Source: an uncultured Bacteroidales bacterium | GTDB taxonomy: Bacteria; Bacteroidota; Bacteroidia; Bacteroidales; UBA932 | Assembly: GCA_946406355.1 (NCBI GenBank) | Contig: CAMJKI010000008.1 | Location: forward strand, 1 to 52,679 | DNA: 52,679 bases | Direction of reading: 5' to 3' | Part shown: in pieces, positions 6,839 to 14,839 of the stretch | How positions within the stretch are numbered: position 1 is the stretch's first letter | Layout of the letters: every line of letters begins with the position of its first letter | Program-made: the position numbers and the translations under genes | The notes under the pieces: generated by a model | What the model saw: the letters and a program-made list of their open reading frames with translations, nothing else | Database searches by the model: none | What the model was told of the DNA's origin: nothing

Positions 6839-9493
6839 ATGAGCATAAAAAACACCTTGTGGCTTTTAATGGCAAGTCCGCTGCTGGTCCTTGCCTGCAG
6901 CCGGGAGATCCCCGTCCGGCCCGATGACAGTGAATGCCTGCAAGTTACAATAAGTGATGACGAGGTGGCAACACGCTCCATCGTCATAGACAATCCCGGA
7001 ATCAAACTGGAATCCTTCTGGAAAGCGGATGACCAGATTGGTGTTTTTGGCAGTACGGGACAGAACATCGCTTTCTCCGTTGCCGGGAACACCATCTCCA
7101 AAGACGGGAAAACCGCCGACTTCGTGAGCGACAATTCCATCCCGTCGGGACAACTAATGGCTTATTACCCTTTTTCCGCCACTGCCCAGAAAAGCGGGGA
7201 CGGATTCACCCTTGACTTTCCCGCCACACAGCACTATACTATGGAAAGAGGCGTCGTGCAGCCGGATCCTTCCGTTTGCATGATGGCCGGAATGGGGTCG
7301 AAAGGGAGCGGCGTAAGTTTTGTCAACCTGATGGCCGTCTTGAAGGTGGGCCAGGTGTTTACGGAAGACGTCCAGGTGAAAAGCGTTGAATTCCGGGACT
7401 TGTCCGGCAGCCCCGTCAGCGGTCCTTTTACCGTGAGTTTTACGGATAAGATCCCTTCGGCAAACTTTTCGGGCAGCGACAAGGTGATTCAGTTGGATCT
7501 GGGCTCCGGAATCCGGGCCGATGCGGGGGATTTGTTCATCGTATTCCTCGTAGTTCCTGCCCGGGAATATCCCAAAGGATTTGAAATAACCTTTGTTGCT
7601 GCAGATGGAAAAAAGACGGTGAAAACGGTAGGGTCCAGGGATGGCAAAACCCTGCATCGCAGCGTGGTCTATCCCATAGGTGACATCAATACTTATTCCA
7701 ATGTGCCGGGGATGTCTTACGAACTGAAACCGGCGTCCAGGATCATGTCTCCGGATATGCTGGATATGGTGAAAGTGACTGCGCGCGACTCTTCCTATGT
7801 CTATGCCGATGACGGCTCGCTGGCAATGGATGCCGACGGAAATCCGGTAAAGATGCCGTACCTGACCTTGCTGGTTCATAAAGACATGAATCCGCAGGTG
7901 GGCAACTACCTGATATTCAACCATCCTTCCACGGATATGCCCCAGGGCGGCGTGTACAAGGTGGGTCAGTGCAAGCTGGCCTCTGACGGGCAGCATTGGG
8001 AGGTATACGCCGTACCGGAGCCCAACTTTGCGGCACCCTTCGAGCAACTGACCATCGGCGGACCCCTGTTCAATTCCGACGGCAACCTGAATCCCGACTG
8101 CGGCGTAGATATCGACATCAGCAGTTATATCCGGGAAATCCGCGATGAGGAAGGAAATGTGATAAGCACCCAGGGCCTTCCCTCCTATCGGACGAATGCC
8201 GTCGAGGTGATGACACGTGGCGGAGGGGTGGGCCGGGTCTCGTTCTCCACGCCCGACCTTACGCTTAGTATGGATGACCAAAGCCACTGTACCTGTGACG
8301 TTTCCGCGAAAATGAGCGTAAGCATGCGCGTTGCCATCGGCATCATCGGCGGAGAACTGCAGTACATTTATACCAAAGTGAATCCATCGCTGCAACTCAA
8401 GACCACTTTTGGTATTTATGGCAAATATGAATATACCAAGAGGGAGCATCTGTGGACATTCTATACGGCCGGTATTCCCATCGGCCCCATCGTTTTGCTG
8501 CCGGAGGTGGGTTTCGATATCTTCGGGGGTGTCGGCGGCGAATTGAAATTTTCCGCATCCACCACGTTCAACTATGATCTGGGCACTTATGGCCTGATGT
8601 ATAACAAGGGCGATGGCCTCACCTTCAAACACGAATACAAAGAACCTCCCGCAGACGACGGCTTCAATCCCAGCATTCCCAGTCTGGAGGCGGGACTTTC
8701 TGGCAGCCTGAACGCTTTTGCAGGTATCGGCATGAGGGCGGGCATCTCTGTCTATGGCATGTGCTCGCTGGGCGCCGCCACCGATGCGAAACTGAATTTC
8801 GGCCTCGTGGCCAAAAAAGACATCGACACCCTTTCCATGGGCATAAAACTGGCTTTGACTCCCGAAATAGACATTACTCCTTACACGGCCGTCCTGGGCG
8901 GAAAACTGTCCAAACTATGGAAGGGAATTGGCGGAAAGATAGAATTCAAGCCGCTCTGGGAACGTTATTTATTACCGCAACTGGCGGGATATGCCGGAGT
9001 CTCGCTCACCTATACGGCGCCCATTTCGGTCAAACTGGCCGATGGCTGGCCGGTTACTACTCCAGTCCCGAATGGTACGGGGCCCATCGAGTATAAACTC
9101 ACCCTCAGGGGGAAACCCATCAACCCTATGCCTGTCGCCATAGAAGTTTATGAGAGTTCCGATTTCAATTATATCTATTATGATCCCGAACGGTTCAATA
9201 ATTATATGGAAGCCGGAGTCCCGCACCTGTATTCATCCACAGTGAAAATGGTTAACCCCAAACGCGTCTTTTCCAAGATCATCGGGCTTCATTCCGAGGA
9301 GGAGACCATAATTGATTTCTCAAATAAAGAGCCTGGCGATTGGCTGTATTATCCGTTCCAGTCCGGTGTGGCGTTCAATGTAAGGTATAATCTGTATTCG
9401 GGAGACGGGGAACTGCTTCCCAGGAGCGAATCGGATGAGATGTACGGGCAGGTGTATTATTGGCCATTCCGCGCCAACGGATTACCTTACTAA
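6839..9493 (+). CDS. Large fimbrillin-like surface lipoprotein
   Basis: 884 residues from the ATG at 6839; an upstream in-frame TTG at 6821 would add a polar stretch before the signal and is less likely. The signal ends in lipobox VLAC. Residues about 25-290 resemble the N-terminal domain of FimA/Mfa-type fimbrillins: VATRS just after a beta-strand, WKADDQIGVF, ADFVSDNSIPSGQLMAYYPFS, and SFVNLMAVLKV. The remaining 590 residues match nothing I recognise. They are rich in Gly and beta-strand patterns (IGIIGGELQYIYTK, GGVGGELKFSASTTFNYDL). The typical fimbrillin is 300-450 residues, so this is about twice that length. It lies 24 bases after the BACON-like gene. It could be a fimbrial tip or a separate surface adhesin; function is inferred. 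Confidence 0.7.
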   Translation: MSIKNTLWLLMASPLLVLACSREIPVRPDDSECLQVTISDDEVATRSIVIDNPGIKLESFWKADDQIGVFGSTGQNIAFSVAGNTISKDGKTADFVSDNSIPSGQLMAYYPFSATAQKSGDGFTLDFPATQHYTMERGVVQPDPSVCMMAGMGSKGSGVSFVNLMAVLKVGQVFTEDVQVKSVEFRDLSGSPVSGPFTVSFTDKIPSANFSGSDKVIQLDLGSGIRADAGDLFIVFLVVPAREYPKGFEITFVAADGKKTVKTVGSRDGKTLHRSVVYPIGDINTYSNVPGMSYELKPASRIMSPDMLDMVKVTARDSSYVYADDGSLAMDADGNPVKMPYLTLLVHKDMNPQVGNYLIFNHPSTDMPQGGVYKVGQCKLASDGQHWEVYAVPEPNFAAPFEQLTIGGPLFNSDGNLNPDCGVDIDISSYIREIRDEEGNVISTQGLPSYRTNAVEVMTRGGGVGRVSFSTPDLTLSMDDQSHCTCDVSAKMSVSMRVAIGIIGGELQYIYTKVNPSLQLKTTFGIYGKYEYTKREHLWTFYTAGIPIGPIVLLPEVGFDIFGGVGGELKFSASTTFNYDLGTYGLMYNKGDGLTFKHEYKEPPADDGFNPSIPSLEAGLSGSLNAFAGIGMRAGISVYGMCSLGAATDAKLNFGLVAKKDIDTLSMGIKLALTPEIDITPYTAVLGGKLSKLWKGIGGKIEFKPLWERYLLPQLAGYAGVSLTYTAPISVKLADGWPVTTPVPNGTGPIEYKLTLRGKPINPMPVAIEVYESSDFNYIYYDPERFNNYMEAGVPHLYSSTVKMVNPKRVFSKIIGLHSEEETIIDFSNKEPGDWLYYPFQSGVAFNVRYNLYSGDGELLPRSESDEMYGQVYYWPFRANGLPY

Positions 9494-9506
9494 CCGGCTT
9501 TTTTCT

Positions 9507-9514
9507 TATCTTTG
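9507..9514 (+). promoter_or_regulatory. TATCTTTG promoter box for the Kelch-AraC regulator
   Basis: A full consensus box that ends 5 bases before the GTG at 9520. It lies between the fimbrillin-like stop codon and the regulator, so the regulator can be transcribed independently of the two surface genes. No good -33 TTG was found. Confidence 0.5.
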
Positions 9515-9519
9515 ACAAC

Positions 9520-11142
9520 GTGAAACGTTTTGTCCCCATCCTGCTTGTCCTGGTTTCCGTCGCATGCTCCTGCAGCGCCGGAGACGGGGTGCAGCGGCTG
9601 CCGGATTTGCCGGAGCCGATTTCCAGCCCATATGTGACGGTTCTTAATGGGGAACTGACCCTTTTTGGCGGGCATACGGATGGTTTCGTGCTCTCTCCGT
9701 CGGCCTGGTACCTCAAGAACGGCACATGGCGGGAAGTGCCGATGAAGTATCCGCACGATCATGCTTTCTGGACGGAACTCCCGGACGGACGGATAATGCT
9801 GGGCGGCGGCAGCGAGGGGAGTTTCGGAATCGGGCAGAGCTGGGGCGTCGAAGTCTATGACCCGGCGACGCACAGTTTCTCTGCCATCGGCATCATGAAC
9901 CACAAGCGCGCTGGGGCATCGGCCCTGGCTTTCCCGGACGGAAGGGTGCTCATAAGCGGCAACTGGTATGCGCCCGACGCAATGGAGATGTATGAACCCG
10001 GAAAGGGATTCTCCTTCGTAAAAGAGGTTGCTGCGCAGCGTAATATCCCCTTTATTCTGGCATCCGAAGAGAATAATGCCATCATTTTTTCCGGCCTGGA
10101 CAATTATGGCAAGCCTTCCGACGGTACGGTGGACCGGCTGTATGGCGAGGCCTTCCATGTTCCTCTGTTGGACGAATGGGAGGCTTGGGGTACCCGGTGG
10201 GGACCCCTTTCCATCGACAAGTATTCGTATCTTGTGCTGGCGCGGCACCGGGAAAGCGGTGAGTGGCGCATCCTCAAGATTGCGGGGGAACAGTTTTCCC
10301 TATTGGAAACAGAAGTGCCTCTCCCCAAAGGTTCCAAAGCCGGGTCTTATGTCTGGAACCAATTGGTCGTGGACCGGAGTCACAGAAGCGCCTACACCGT
10401 GGGGACGGATTCGGAAGGGAACGTTTGCATCGCGTGCATCTGCTATGATCCGGTTTTCGACGGTGGAAAAGCAAAAGTGACGTTCCGGGAAATCGCCGGT
10501 CCCTTCCCGATGACTGACGCTTTTACTTTGCTCCCGGATGGGACGGTCATTCTTCCGGGCGGCTCCAATCCCGCCGGGGGTGATATTCCCGGCAGGGATT
10601 ATTTTACGGCCAGATGCGAAGTGTGGGCTATTCATACCCAGGATGCTGCCAGGGCTTCGTCAGGCTGGCTTTGGGCGATAGTCGCGGGTGTGCTGCTGTT
10701 GATCACGGCCTTTTTCCTCTTCCGCCGGAAGAGGGCCGATGCTGTTCCGGAGCCATACGACGCTGAGGTTCCGCCCGAACCCCAGTTGATGGAACGCCTG
10801 GCGCAAATAATGGAAGAAGAGCAGCTTTACAAGCAACCGGATCTTCGCGTTGCCGATATAGCATCCCGCCTGGCCACCAACCGGACCTACGTCAGCGCCT
10901 TCATGAAAAGCCTCTCCGGCGAAAGCTTTTCCCGGCTGGTCAACGGATATCGCGTCCGCCATGCTCAGAGGCTCATGCGGGAGCGTCCCGATATGACCGT
11001 CACGGAGATTGCCGAAGAAAGCGGCTTCTCCTCCCGCAGTTCCTTCTACCGGAACTTCAAGGACATCACCGGCATCACTCCGGCCGAATGGAAAAAAAAT
11101 CCCGGGGAAAAATCCTCGGGACAACACGCATTTTCCGTATGA
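9520..11142 (+). CDS. Membrane-spanning Kelch-propeller/AraC-type one-component regulator
   Basis: 540 residues from the GTG at 9520. The longer frame back to 9460 overlaps the previous gene and puts 20 extra residues in front of a perfect signal (VKRFVPILLVLVSVAC). Residues about 25-375 are a Kelch/galactose-oxidase-like propeller, with repeated motifs such as LPDGRIMLGGG, VEVYDPATHSFS, AFPDGRVLISGN and LLPDGTVILPGG. One transmembrane helix (WLWAIVAGVLLLITAFFLF, about 380-400) leads to a basic stop and a C-terminal AraC domain (about 424-526), with two helix-turn-helix units (LRVADIASRLATNRTYVSAFMKS and MTVTEIAEESGFSSRSSFYRNFK). The layout suggests a periplasmic sensor joined directly to a cytoplasmic DNA-binding domain, like a hybrid two-component regulator without the kinase. 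Ligand and targets are unknown; the neighbouring surface lipoproteins are candidates. Confidence 0.8.
   Translation: MKRFVPILLVLVSVACSCSAGDGVQRLPDLPEPISSPYVTVLNGELTLFGGHTDGFVLSPSAWYLKNGTWREVPMKYPHDHAFWTELPDGRIMLGGGSEGSFGIGQSWGVEVYDPATHSFSAIGIMNHKRAGASALAFPDGRVLISGNWYAPDAMEMYEPGKGFSFVKEVAAQRNIPFILASEENNAIIFSGLDNYGKPSDGTVDRLYGEAFHVPLLDEWEAWGTRWGPLSIDKYSYLVLARHRESGEWRILKIAGEQFSLLETEVPLPKGSKAGSYVWNQLVVDRSHRSAYTVGTDSEGNVCIACICYDPVFDGGKAKVTFREIAGPFPMTDAFTLLPDGTVILPGGSNPAGGDIPGRDYFTARCEVWAIHTQDAARASSGWLWAIVAGVLLLITAFFLFRRKRADAVPEPYDAEVPPEPQLMERLAQIMEEEQLYKQPDLRVADIASRLATNRTYVSAFMKSLSGESFSRLVNGYRVRHAQRLMRERPDMTVTEIAEESGFSSRSSFYRNFKDITGITPAEWKKNPGEKSSGQHAFSV
11092..11121 (-). terminator. Intrinsic terminator of the small lipoprotein gene
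   Basis: On the minus strand a 9-bp stem (TCCCGAGGA paired with TCCCCGGGA, one G-U pair, loop TTTT, 11100-11121) is followed at once by ATTTTTTTT (11092-11100). This is a textbook intrinsic terminator for the leftward small gene at 11151-11375. It lies inside the coding end of the convergent Kelch-AraC gene, where it encodes NPGEKSSG. Confidence 0.75.
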
Positions 11143-11150
11143 ATCGGAAA

Positions 11151-11375
11151 TTACTCGGCGTTGTCGATAGCTTCGGCAGCGGCCTCGGCAGCTTCCTCTA
11201 CGGCGCTGGAGAGGGAATCGGCGGCAGCCTCAACAACTTCCTCGATGGCCTCGGCAGCTTCCTCTACGGGAGCTTCCTCTACGGGAGCTTCGGCCTTCTT
11301 GGCATTGTTGTTACCGCAAGCAGCGGTAGCCATTACCATAGCCACAACTGCGACAGACATAAATACCTTTTTCAT
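11151..11375 (-). CDS. Small Ala/Glu-rich lipoprotein
   Basis: 74 residues from the ATG at 11375; the longer frame upstream crosses the promoter and is not used. The signal MKKVFMSVAVVAMVMATAAC ends in a lipobox with Cys20. The mature 54 residues are almost entirely Ala, Glu, Val, Asp and Ser, in near-repeats (APVEEAPVEEA, AIEEVVEAAADSL, AVEEAAEAAAEAI), which predicts one long acidic amphipathic helix anchored in a membrane. I know no function for it. A strong promoter lies upstream and a clear terminator downstream, so it is a well-defined single-gene unit. The protein may be an abundant envelope spacer, but this is speculation. Confidence 0.8.
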   Translation of the reverse strand: MKKVFMSVAVVAMVMATAACGNNNAKKAEAPVEEAPVEEAAEAIEEVVEAAADSLSSAVEEAAEAAAEAIDNAE

Positions 11376-11423
11376 AATCCTAAATTTTAAGAATACACTT
11401 ATACTCTCTAACCTTTTCGGACG

Positions 11424-11454
11424 CAAATGTACGGCAAGTTTTCGAGAAGAACAA
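11424..11454 (-). promoter_or_regulatory. Full -33/-7 promoter of the small lipoprotein gene
   Basis: On the minus strand TTG (11452-11454) is followed by a 20-base spacer and TACATTTG (11424-11431). Both elements and the spacing fit the Bacteroidota primary sigma factor. The leader would be about 45 bases long and AT-rich. Confidence 0.7.
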
Positions 11455-11508
11455 GCGTTTTTAAAAAAATTAATAATAAATTGTAAGAAAAAGGCTAAAA
11501 AAAGCGTT

Positions 11509-11988
11509 TTAAGGCCTGATGATAAGGGCGTTAGACCAAACTTCACAGCCTTCGCAGCGTCCCACGAAGCCCAATCGCTCGGTGGTGGTGGCCTTCACGG
11601 AAACGCGGTCCGGAGCCACGCCCAGAATGGGAGCCAGCGTGTTCCGCATAGCCTGGATATAAGGTGCCAGCTTAGGGCGCTGAAGGGCAATGGTAATATC
11701 CACGTTACCCACTTCGTACCCCTTCTCATGCACTAAAGCCACAACCTTGGCCAGCAGCAGTTTACTGTCTACGCCCTTCCATTCGTCGGAGGTATCCGGG
11801 AACAGATGGCCGATATCGCCCAGCGCCAGGCAGCCCAGCAGGGCGTCGCAAAGCGCATGAATGGCCACATCGCCGTCGGAATGGGCCACGAAACCCGTTT
11901 CCGAAGGAATCTGCACACCCCCCAGCCACATGGGCAGTCCGGGAGCGATCGCATGCACGTCGTAGCCATGACCAATACGTATATCCAT
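11509..11988 (-). CDS. ispF: 2-C-methyl-D-erythritol 2,4-cyclodiphosphate synthase
   Basis: 159 residues, the usual IspF length, starting at MDIRIGHGYDVH (ATG at 11988). The longer open frame to 12069 runs through the promoter and is not used. Metal-binding residues Asp10 and His12 lie in GHGYDVH, and a second ligand (His44) follows the HSDGD motif. The C-terminal signature ATTTERLGFVGRCEG is present. IspF makes the cyclic diphosphate intermediate of the non-mevalonate isoprenoid pathway in the cytoplasm. It is transcribed away from the mutL cluster through a promoter facing the other way in a 64-base gap. Confidence 0.96.
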   Translation of the reverse strand: MDIRIGHGYDVHAIAPGLPMWLGGVQIPSETGFVAHSDGDVAIHALCDALLGCLALGDIGHLFPDTSDEWKGVDSKLLLAKVVALVHEKGYEVGNVDITIALQRPKLAPYIQAMRNTLAPILGVAPDRVSVKATTTERLGFVGRCEGCEVWSNALIIRP

Positions 11989-12004
11989 AGTCGTCCGATT
12001 TTTG

Positions 12005-12032
12005 CAAAGATACCAAAAAAATGGTACTTTTG
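12005..12032. promoter_or_regulatory. Divergent TAnnTTTG boxes between ispF and the mutL cluster
   Basis: The minus strand has TATCTTTG at 12005-12012 (16 bases before the ispF ATG). The plus strand has TACTTTTG at 12025-12032 (20 bases before the ATG at 12053). The two boxes are 12 bases apart, so RNA polymerase probably cannot occupy both at once. Confidence 0.6.
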
Positions 12033-12052
12033 TAAGTTTAGAAGTAATTGCC

Positions 12053-12364
12053 ATGGCCAGTTTATTCAACTTTGGATTCTTCGGGAATCAGGAACACAGG
12101 GTGTTCAATTACAAACCCCGGTATTACGATCCGGAAGAGGAAAAGCGCCGCCAGATGTTCGGCGAGGTGGACGGCACCAACGAGGCCGCCCGCCAGAAGG
12201 GGGAATATGTGCCCGGCAGCAGCCTCCGGGGCGCTTTCCGCGACGGCAATTACCAGAAAACCCGCACTTCCATGACCAAAACGCACACCATCATTACCCT
12301 GGTAACGCTGGTGCTCATAGTAGTAGTGCTCATCTACATGACCAAATTCTTCGAAATGCTGTAG
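12053..12364 (+). CDS. Conserved small membrane protein upstream of mutL
   Basis: 103 residues from the ATG at 12053. The N-terminal 75 residues are polar, with RVFNYKPRYYDPEEEKRRQMFG near the start. A single hydrophobic helix (TIITLVTLVLIVVVLIYMTKFF) lies at the C-terminus, so it is probably tail anchored with its bulk in the cytoplasm. I believe this small protein recurs in front of mutL in other Bacteroidales, but its function is unknown to me. Its stop codon abuts the mutL ATG directly, so the two are translated from one mRNA. Confidence 0.8.
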   Translation: MASLFNFGFFGNQEHRVFNYKPRYYDPEEEKRRQMFGEVDGTNEAARQKGEYVPGSSLRGAFRDGNYQKTRTSMTKTHTIITLVTLVLIVVVLIYMTKFFEML

Positions 12365-14191
12365 ATGGAACTGAAGATCCTGCCCAAGAATATTTCCGAC
12401 ATGATTGCTGCGGGAGAGGTGGTCCAACGGCCGGCTTCCGTGGTAAAGGAACTCATGGAAAACGCCGTGGACGCGGGCGCAACGGACGTGAAGGTGATAA
12501 TAACCGATGCCGGACGTACGCTCATCCAGGTAATTGACAACGGCTGCGGCATGACGCCGGACGACGCCGTGCTGTGCTTCGAGCGTCACGCCACCTCCAA
12601 ACTGGCATCGGCCGAAGACCTGCACCACATCCTTACCTTCGGTTTCCGCGGAGAAGCGCTGGCTTCCATTGCCGCCGTGGCCGAAGTTACCCTGCGCACC
12701 CGCACGGCCGATGAGGAAGTGGGTGTGGAAGTGTCCATGGCCGGGTCGGAGCATCTGGGCACCCGGGAAGTGAGCTGCCCCATCGGCAGCAATTTCGCCG
12801 TGCGGAACCTGTTTTACAACATCCCTGCCCGGCGGAAGTTCCTCAAGAGCGACAACGTGGAACTGCGCCATATAGTGGAGGAGTTTCAGCGGGTAGCCCT
12901 TACCCGGCCGGAACTGGGCTTCACCCTCACCCACAACGGCAAGGACATCCATGTGCTGAAGCCCGCCAAATCCCTCAAATTCCGCATCCAGGACTTGCTG
13001 GGGCCCGCTGTCACCGGAGACATCGTGGATATATCGGCCGATACTACCATTGCCTCGGTACGGGGCTATGTAGGCCGGCCGGAAAGCGCCCGGAAAACCC
13101 TGGGAAACCAGTTCCTGTTTGTGAACGGCCGGTATTTCCGCAGTCCTTACCTGCACAAAGCGGTGATGAAGGCCTATGAAAACCTGATTCCGGAAGGCGC
13201 CACGCCGTCGTATTTCATTTACCTGGACGTGGATCCTGCCACTATAGACGTGAACATCCATCCCACCAAGACGGAAATCAAGTTCGAAGAGGACCAGATG
13301 CTGTTCCAGACCCTGCTGGCCGCCATCAAGGAAGCCATGGGCCGGAGCAGCGTGGCCGGTTCCATAGAATTCGACAATCCGGAGGCTCGGGAAATCCCGG
13401 TCATGGGCACCCGTTTCCAGGAGTACCGGCCGTCGGAGGTTCCCACGGCGGGGGTCGACTTGGGATACGATCCGTTCCAGGAGATGGCCGGCCCTGACGG
13501 CGGATTCAGTGGTTTCGGCGGCGGAAAAGCCGAAGCTGCCGACAAGCCCGGCTGGACCGGAGGGCTCTCCAAATACATCGACAAAAGCGACAATTACGGC
13601 GCCCTGTTCGAGGACCGGACCTTGCCGTCGGCACAGGTGCTGGTGGTGCAGGGGAAGTATATCCTTACCCAGAGCGCATCCGGACTCATGATAGTGCACG
13701 TGCGGCGGGCGCGGGAAAGGATTCTTTACGACCGCTTTCTGCAGGCCCTTTCCGAGGGCACGCACCTGAGCCAGCAGGCCCTGTTCCCGGTTCAGGTGGC
13801 CGTAGGCGTAGAGGGCTGCCTGCTGCTGCAGGAACACGCCGCCCTGCTGCAGCAACTGGGCTTTGACATCGCCCCCTTCGGACAGGATTCCGTGGTGGTG
13901 AACGGCGTACCGGAAGGCTTTGACGCCGCACCCGGCAAGGTGGAAACCCTGGTGGGCGACCTCCTGCTAATCCTGAAAGACGACCACACCTCCCTGCCGG
14001 GCGTGATGGAGCAGGCATCGGCCCAGAAATTTGCCCTCCTGGGTGCCTCCGGAGGCGAAAAACTCACGTCCCCGCTGGAGGCGCAGCGCCTGGTGGACAC
14101 CCTCCTGCAACGTCCCAATCCCGAATTCACCGCCGCCGGCCGACGCATCATCGCCATAGTACCGGCCGATGAACTGGAAAAAAGATTCTAA
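12365..14191 (+). CDS. mutL: DNA mismatch repair protein MutL
   Basis: 608 residues. The N-terminal GHKL ATPase is clear: IAAGEVVQRPASVVKELMENAVDAGA, then DNGCGM, GFRGEALASI and the ARRKFLKS stretch. The linker is rich in Gly and Asp (about 340-415), then comes the dimerisation domain. The endonuclease motif DQHA(X)2E(X)4E is absent: the matching place (about residue 442) reads VHVRRARERILYD. The C-terminal CPHGRP-like zinc motif reads TAAGRRI. So this MutL very likely lacks nicking activity. It couples MutS mismatch recognition to repair. The rhomboid gene follows after 3 bases. Confidence 0.95.
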   Translation: MELKILPKNISDMIAAGEVVQRPASVVKELMENAVDAGATDVKVIITDAGRTLIQVIDNGCGMTPDDAVLCFERHATSKLASAEDLHHILTFGFRGEALASIAAVAEVTLRTRTADEEVGVEVSMAGSEHLGTREVSCPIGSNFAVRNLFYNIPARRKFLKSDNVELRHIVEEFQRVALTRPELGFTLTHNGKDIHVLKPAKSLKFRIQDLLGPAVTGDIVDISADTTIASVRGYVGRPESARKTLGNQFLFVNGRYFRSPYLHKAVMKAYENLIPEGATPSYFIYLDVDPATIDVNIHPTKTEIKFEEDQMLFQTLLAAIKEAMGRSSVAGSIEFDNPEAREIPVMGTRFQEYRPSEVPTAGVDLGYDPFQEMAGPDGGFSGFGGGKAEAADKPGWTGGLSKYIDKSDNYGALFEDRTLPSAQVLVVQGKYILTQSASGLMIVHVRRARERILYDRFLQALSEGTHLSQQALFPVQVAVGVEGCLLLQEHAALLQQLGFDIAPFGQDSVVVNGVPEGFDAAPGKVETLVGDLLLILKDDHTSLPGVMEQASAQKFALLGASGGEKLTSPLEAQRLVDTLLQRPNPEFTAAGRRIIAIVPADELEKRF

Positions 14192-14194
14192 GTT

Positions 14195-14839
14195 ATGAAC
14201 AACAGCATCAGCTCTTTCTTCAACAATATTCCGGTAGTAACCCGGAGCCTCCTGATTGTGAACGTACTCATGTTTCTGGCAACGCTCATCAATCAGGAAT
14301 TTATGCTGGGCACCTTTGCCATGTTTTACCCGGCATCCCCGTATTTCCGCTGGTGGCAGCCCGTCACCCACATGTTTATGCACGGCGGCTGGTGGCATAT
14401 TATCTTCAATATGTACTCGCTGGTGGTATTCGGTATGGTAGTGGAAAGGGCTTTGGGAACCCAGAAGTATCTGATCTTTTACTTTATCACCGGCCTGGGC
14501 GCAGTAGCGCTGCATACCGCCGTGGAATGGCTGGAAGTCACTTACCTGAACGGGAGCCTGGCCGCGGCCATGTACACACCCATGGTGGGTGCATCGGGTG
14601 CCATTTTCGGCGTCCTGGTGGCCTTTGCCATGATATATCCGCAGGCCCGCCTTACCCTCATTTTCCCGCCCATTACCCTGGATGCCAAATGGTGGGTTAT
14701 CATCTTCATCGGCATTGAACTGGTCACCGGCATTACCGGGACGCGCCTGGGTATTGCCCACTTCGCCCACTTGGGCGGTGCCCTCTTCGGCTTCCTGTTA
14801 ATCCGTTATTGGAGAAAAGCTGGAAAGATTTACTGCTAA
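14195..14839 (+). CDS. Rhomboid-family intramembrane serine protease
   Basis: 214 residues with six predicted membrane helices. The catalytic serine lies in GASGAIFG (Ser134) and the catalytic histidine in AHFAHLGG (His192). The family motif HMFMHGGWWHIIFNMYSL in the second loop/helix is present. Rhomboids cut transmembrane proteins within the bilayer; the substrate here is not known. It is the third gene of the mutL cluster, 3 bases after mutL. Its stop codon abuts the start of the next gene, so translation is likely coupled. Confidence 0.92.
   Translation: MNNSISSFFNNIPVVTRSLLIVNVLMFLATLINQEFMLGTFAMFYPASPYFRWWQPVTHMFMHGGWWHIIFNMYSLVVFGMVVERALGTQKYLIFYFITGLGAVALHTAVEWLEVTYLNGSLAAAMYTPMVGASGAIFGVLVAFAMIYPQARLTLIFPPITLDAKWWVIIFIGIELVTGITGTRLGIAHFAHLGGALFGFLLIRYWRKAGKIYC

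Noticed and set aside
7154..8632. 492-codon minus-strand frame within the fimbrillin-like gene
   Set aside because: No start context or domain. The plus strand has a signal peptide, lipobox and fimbrillin features.
12062..13855. 597-codon frame on the minus strand opposite mutL
   Set aside because: Complete overlap with a certain gene, no signature, His- and Gly-rich composition typical of reverse-strand frames here.
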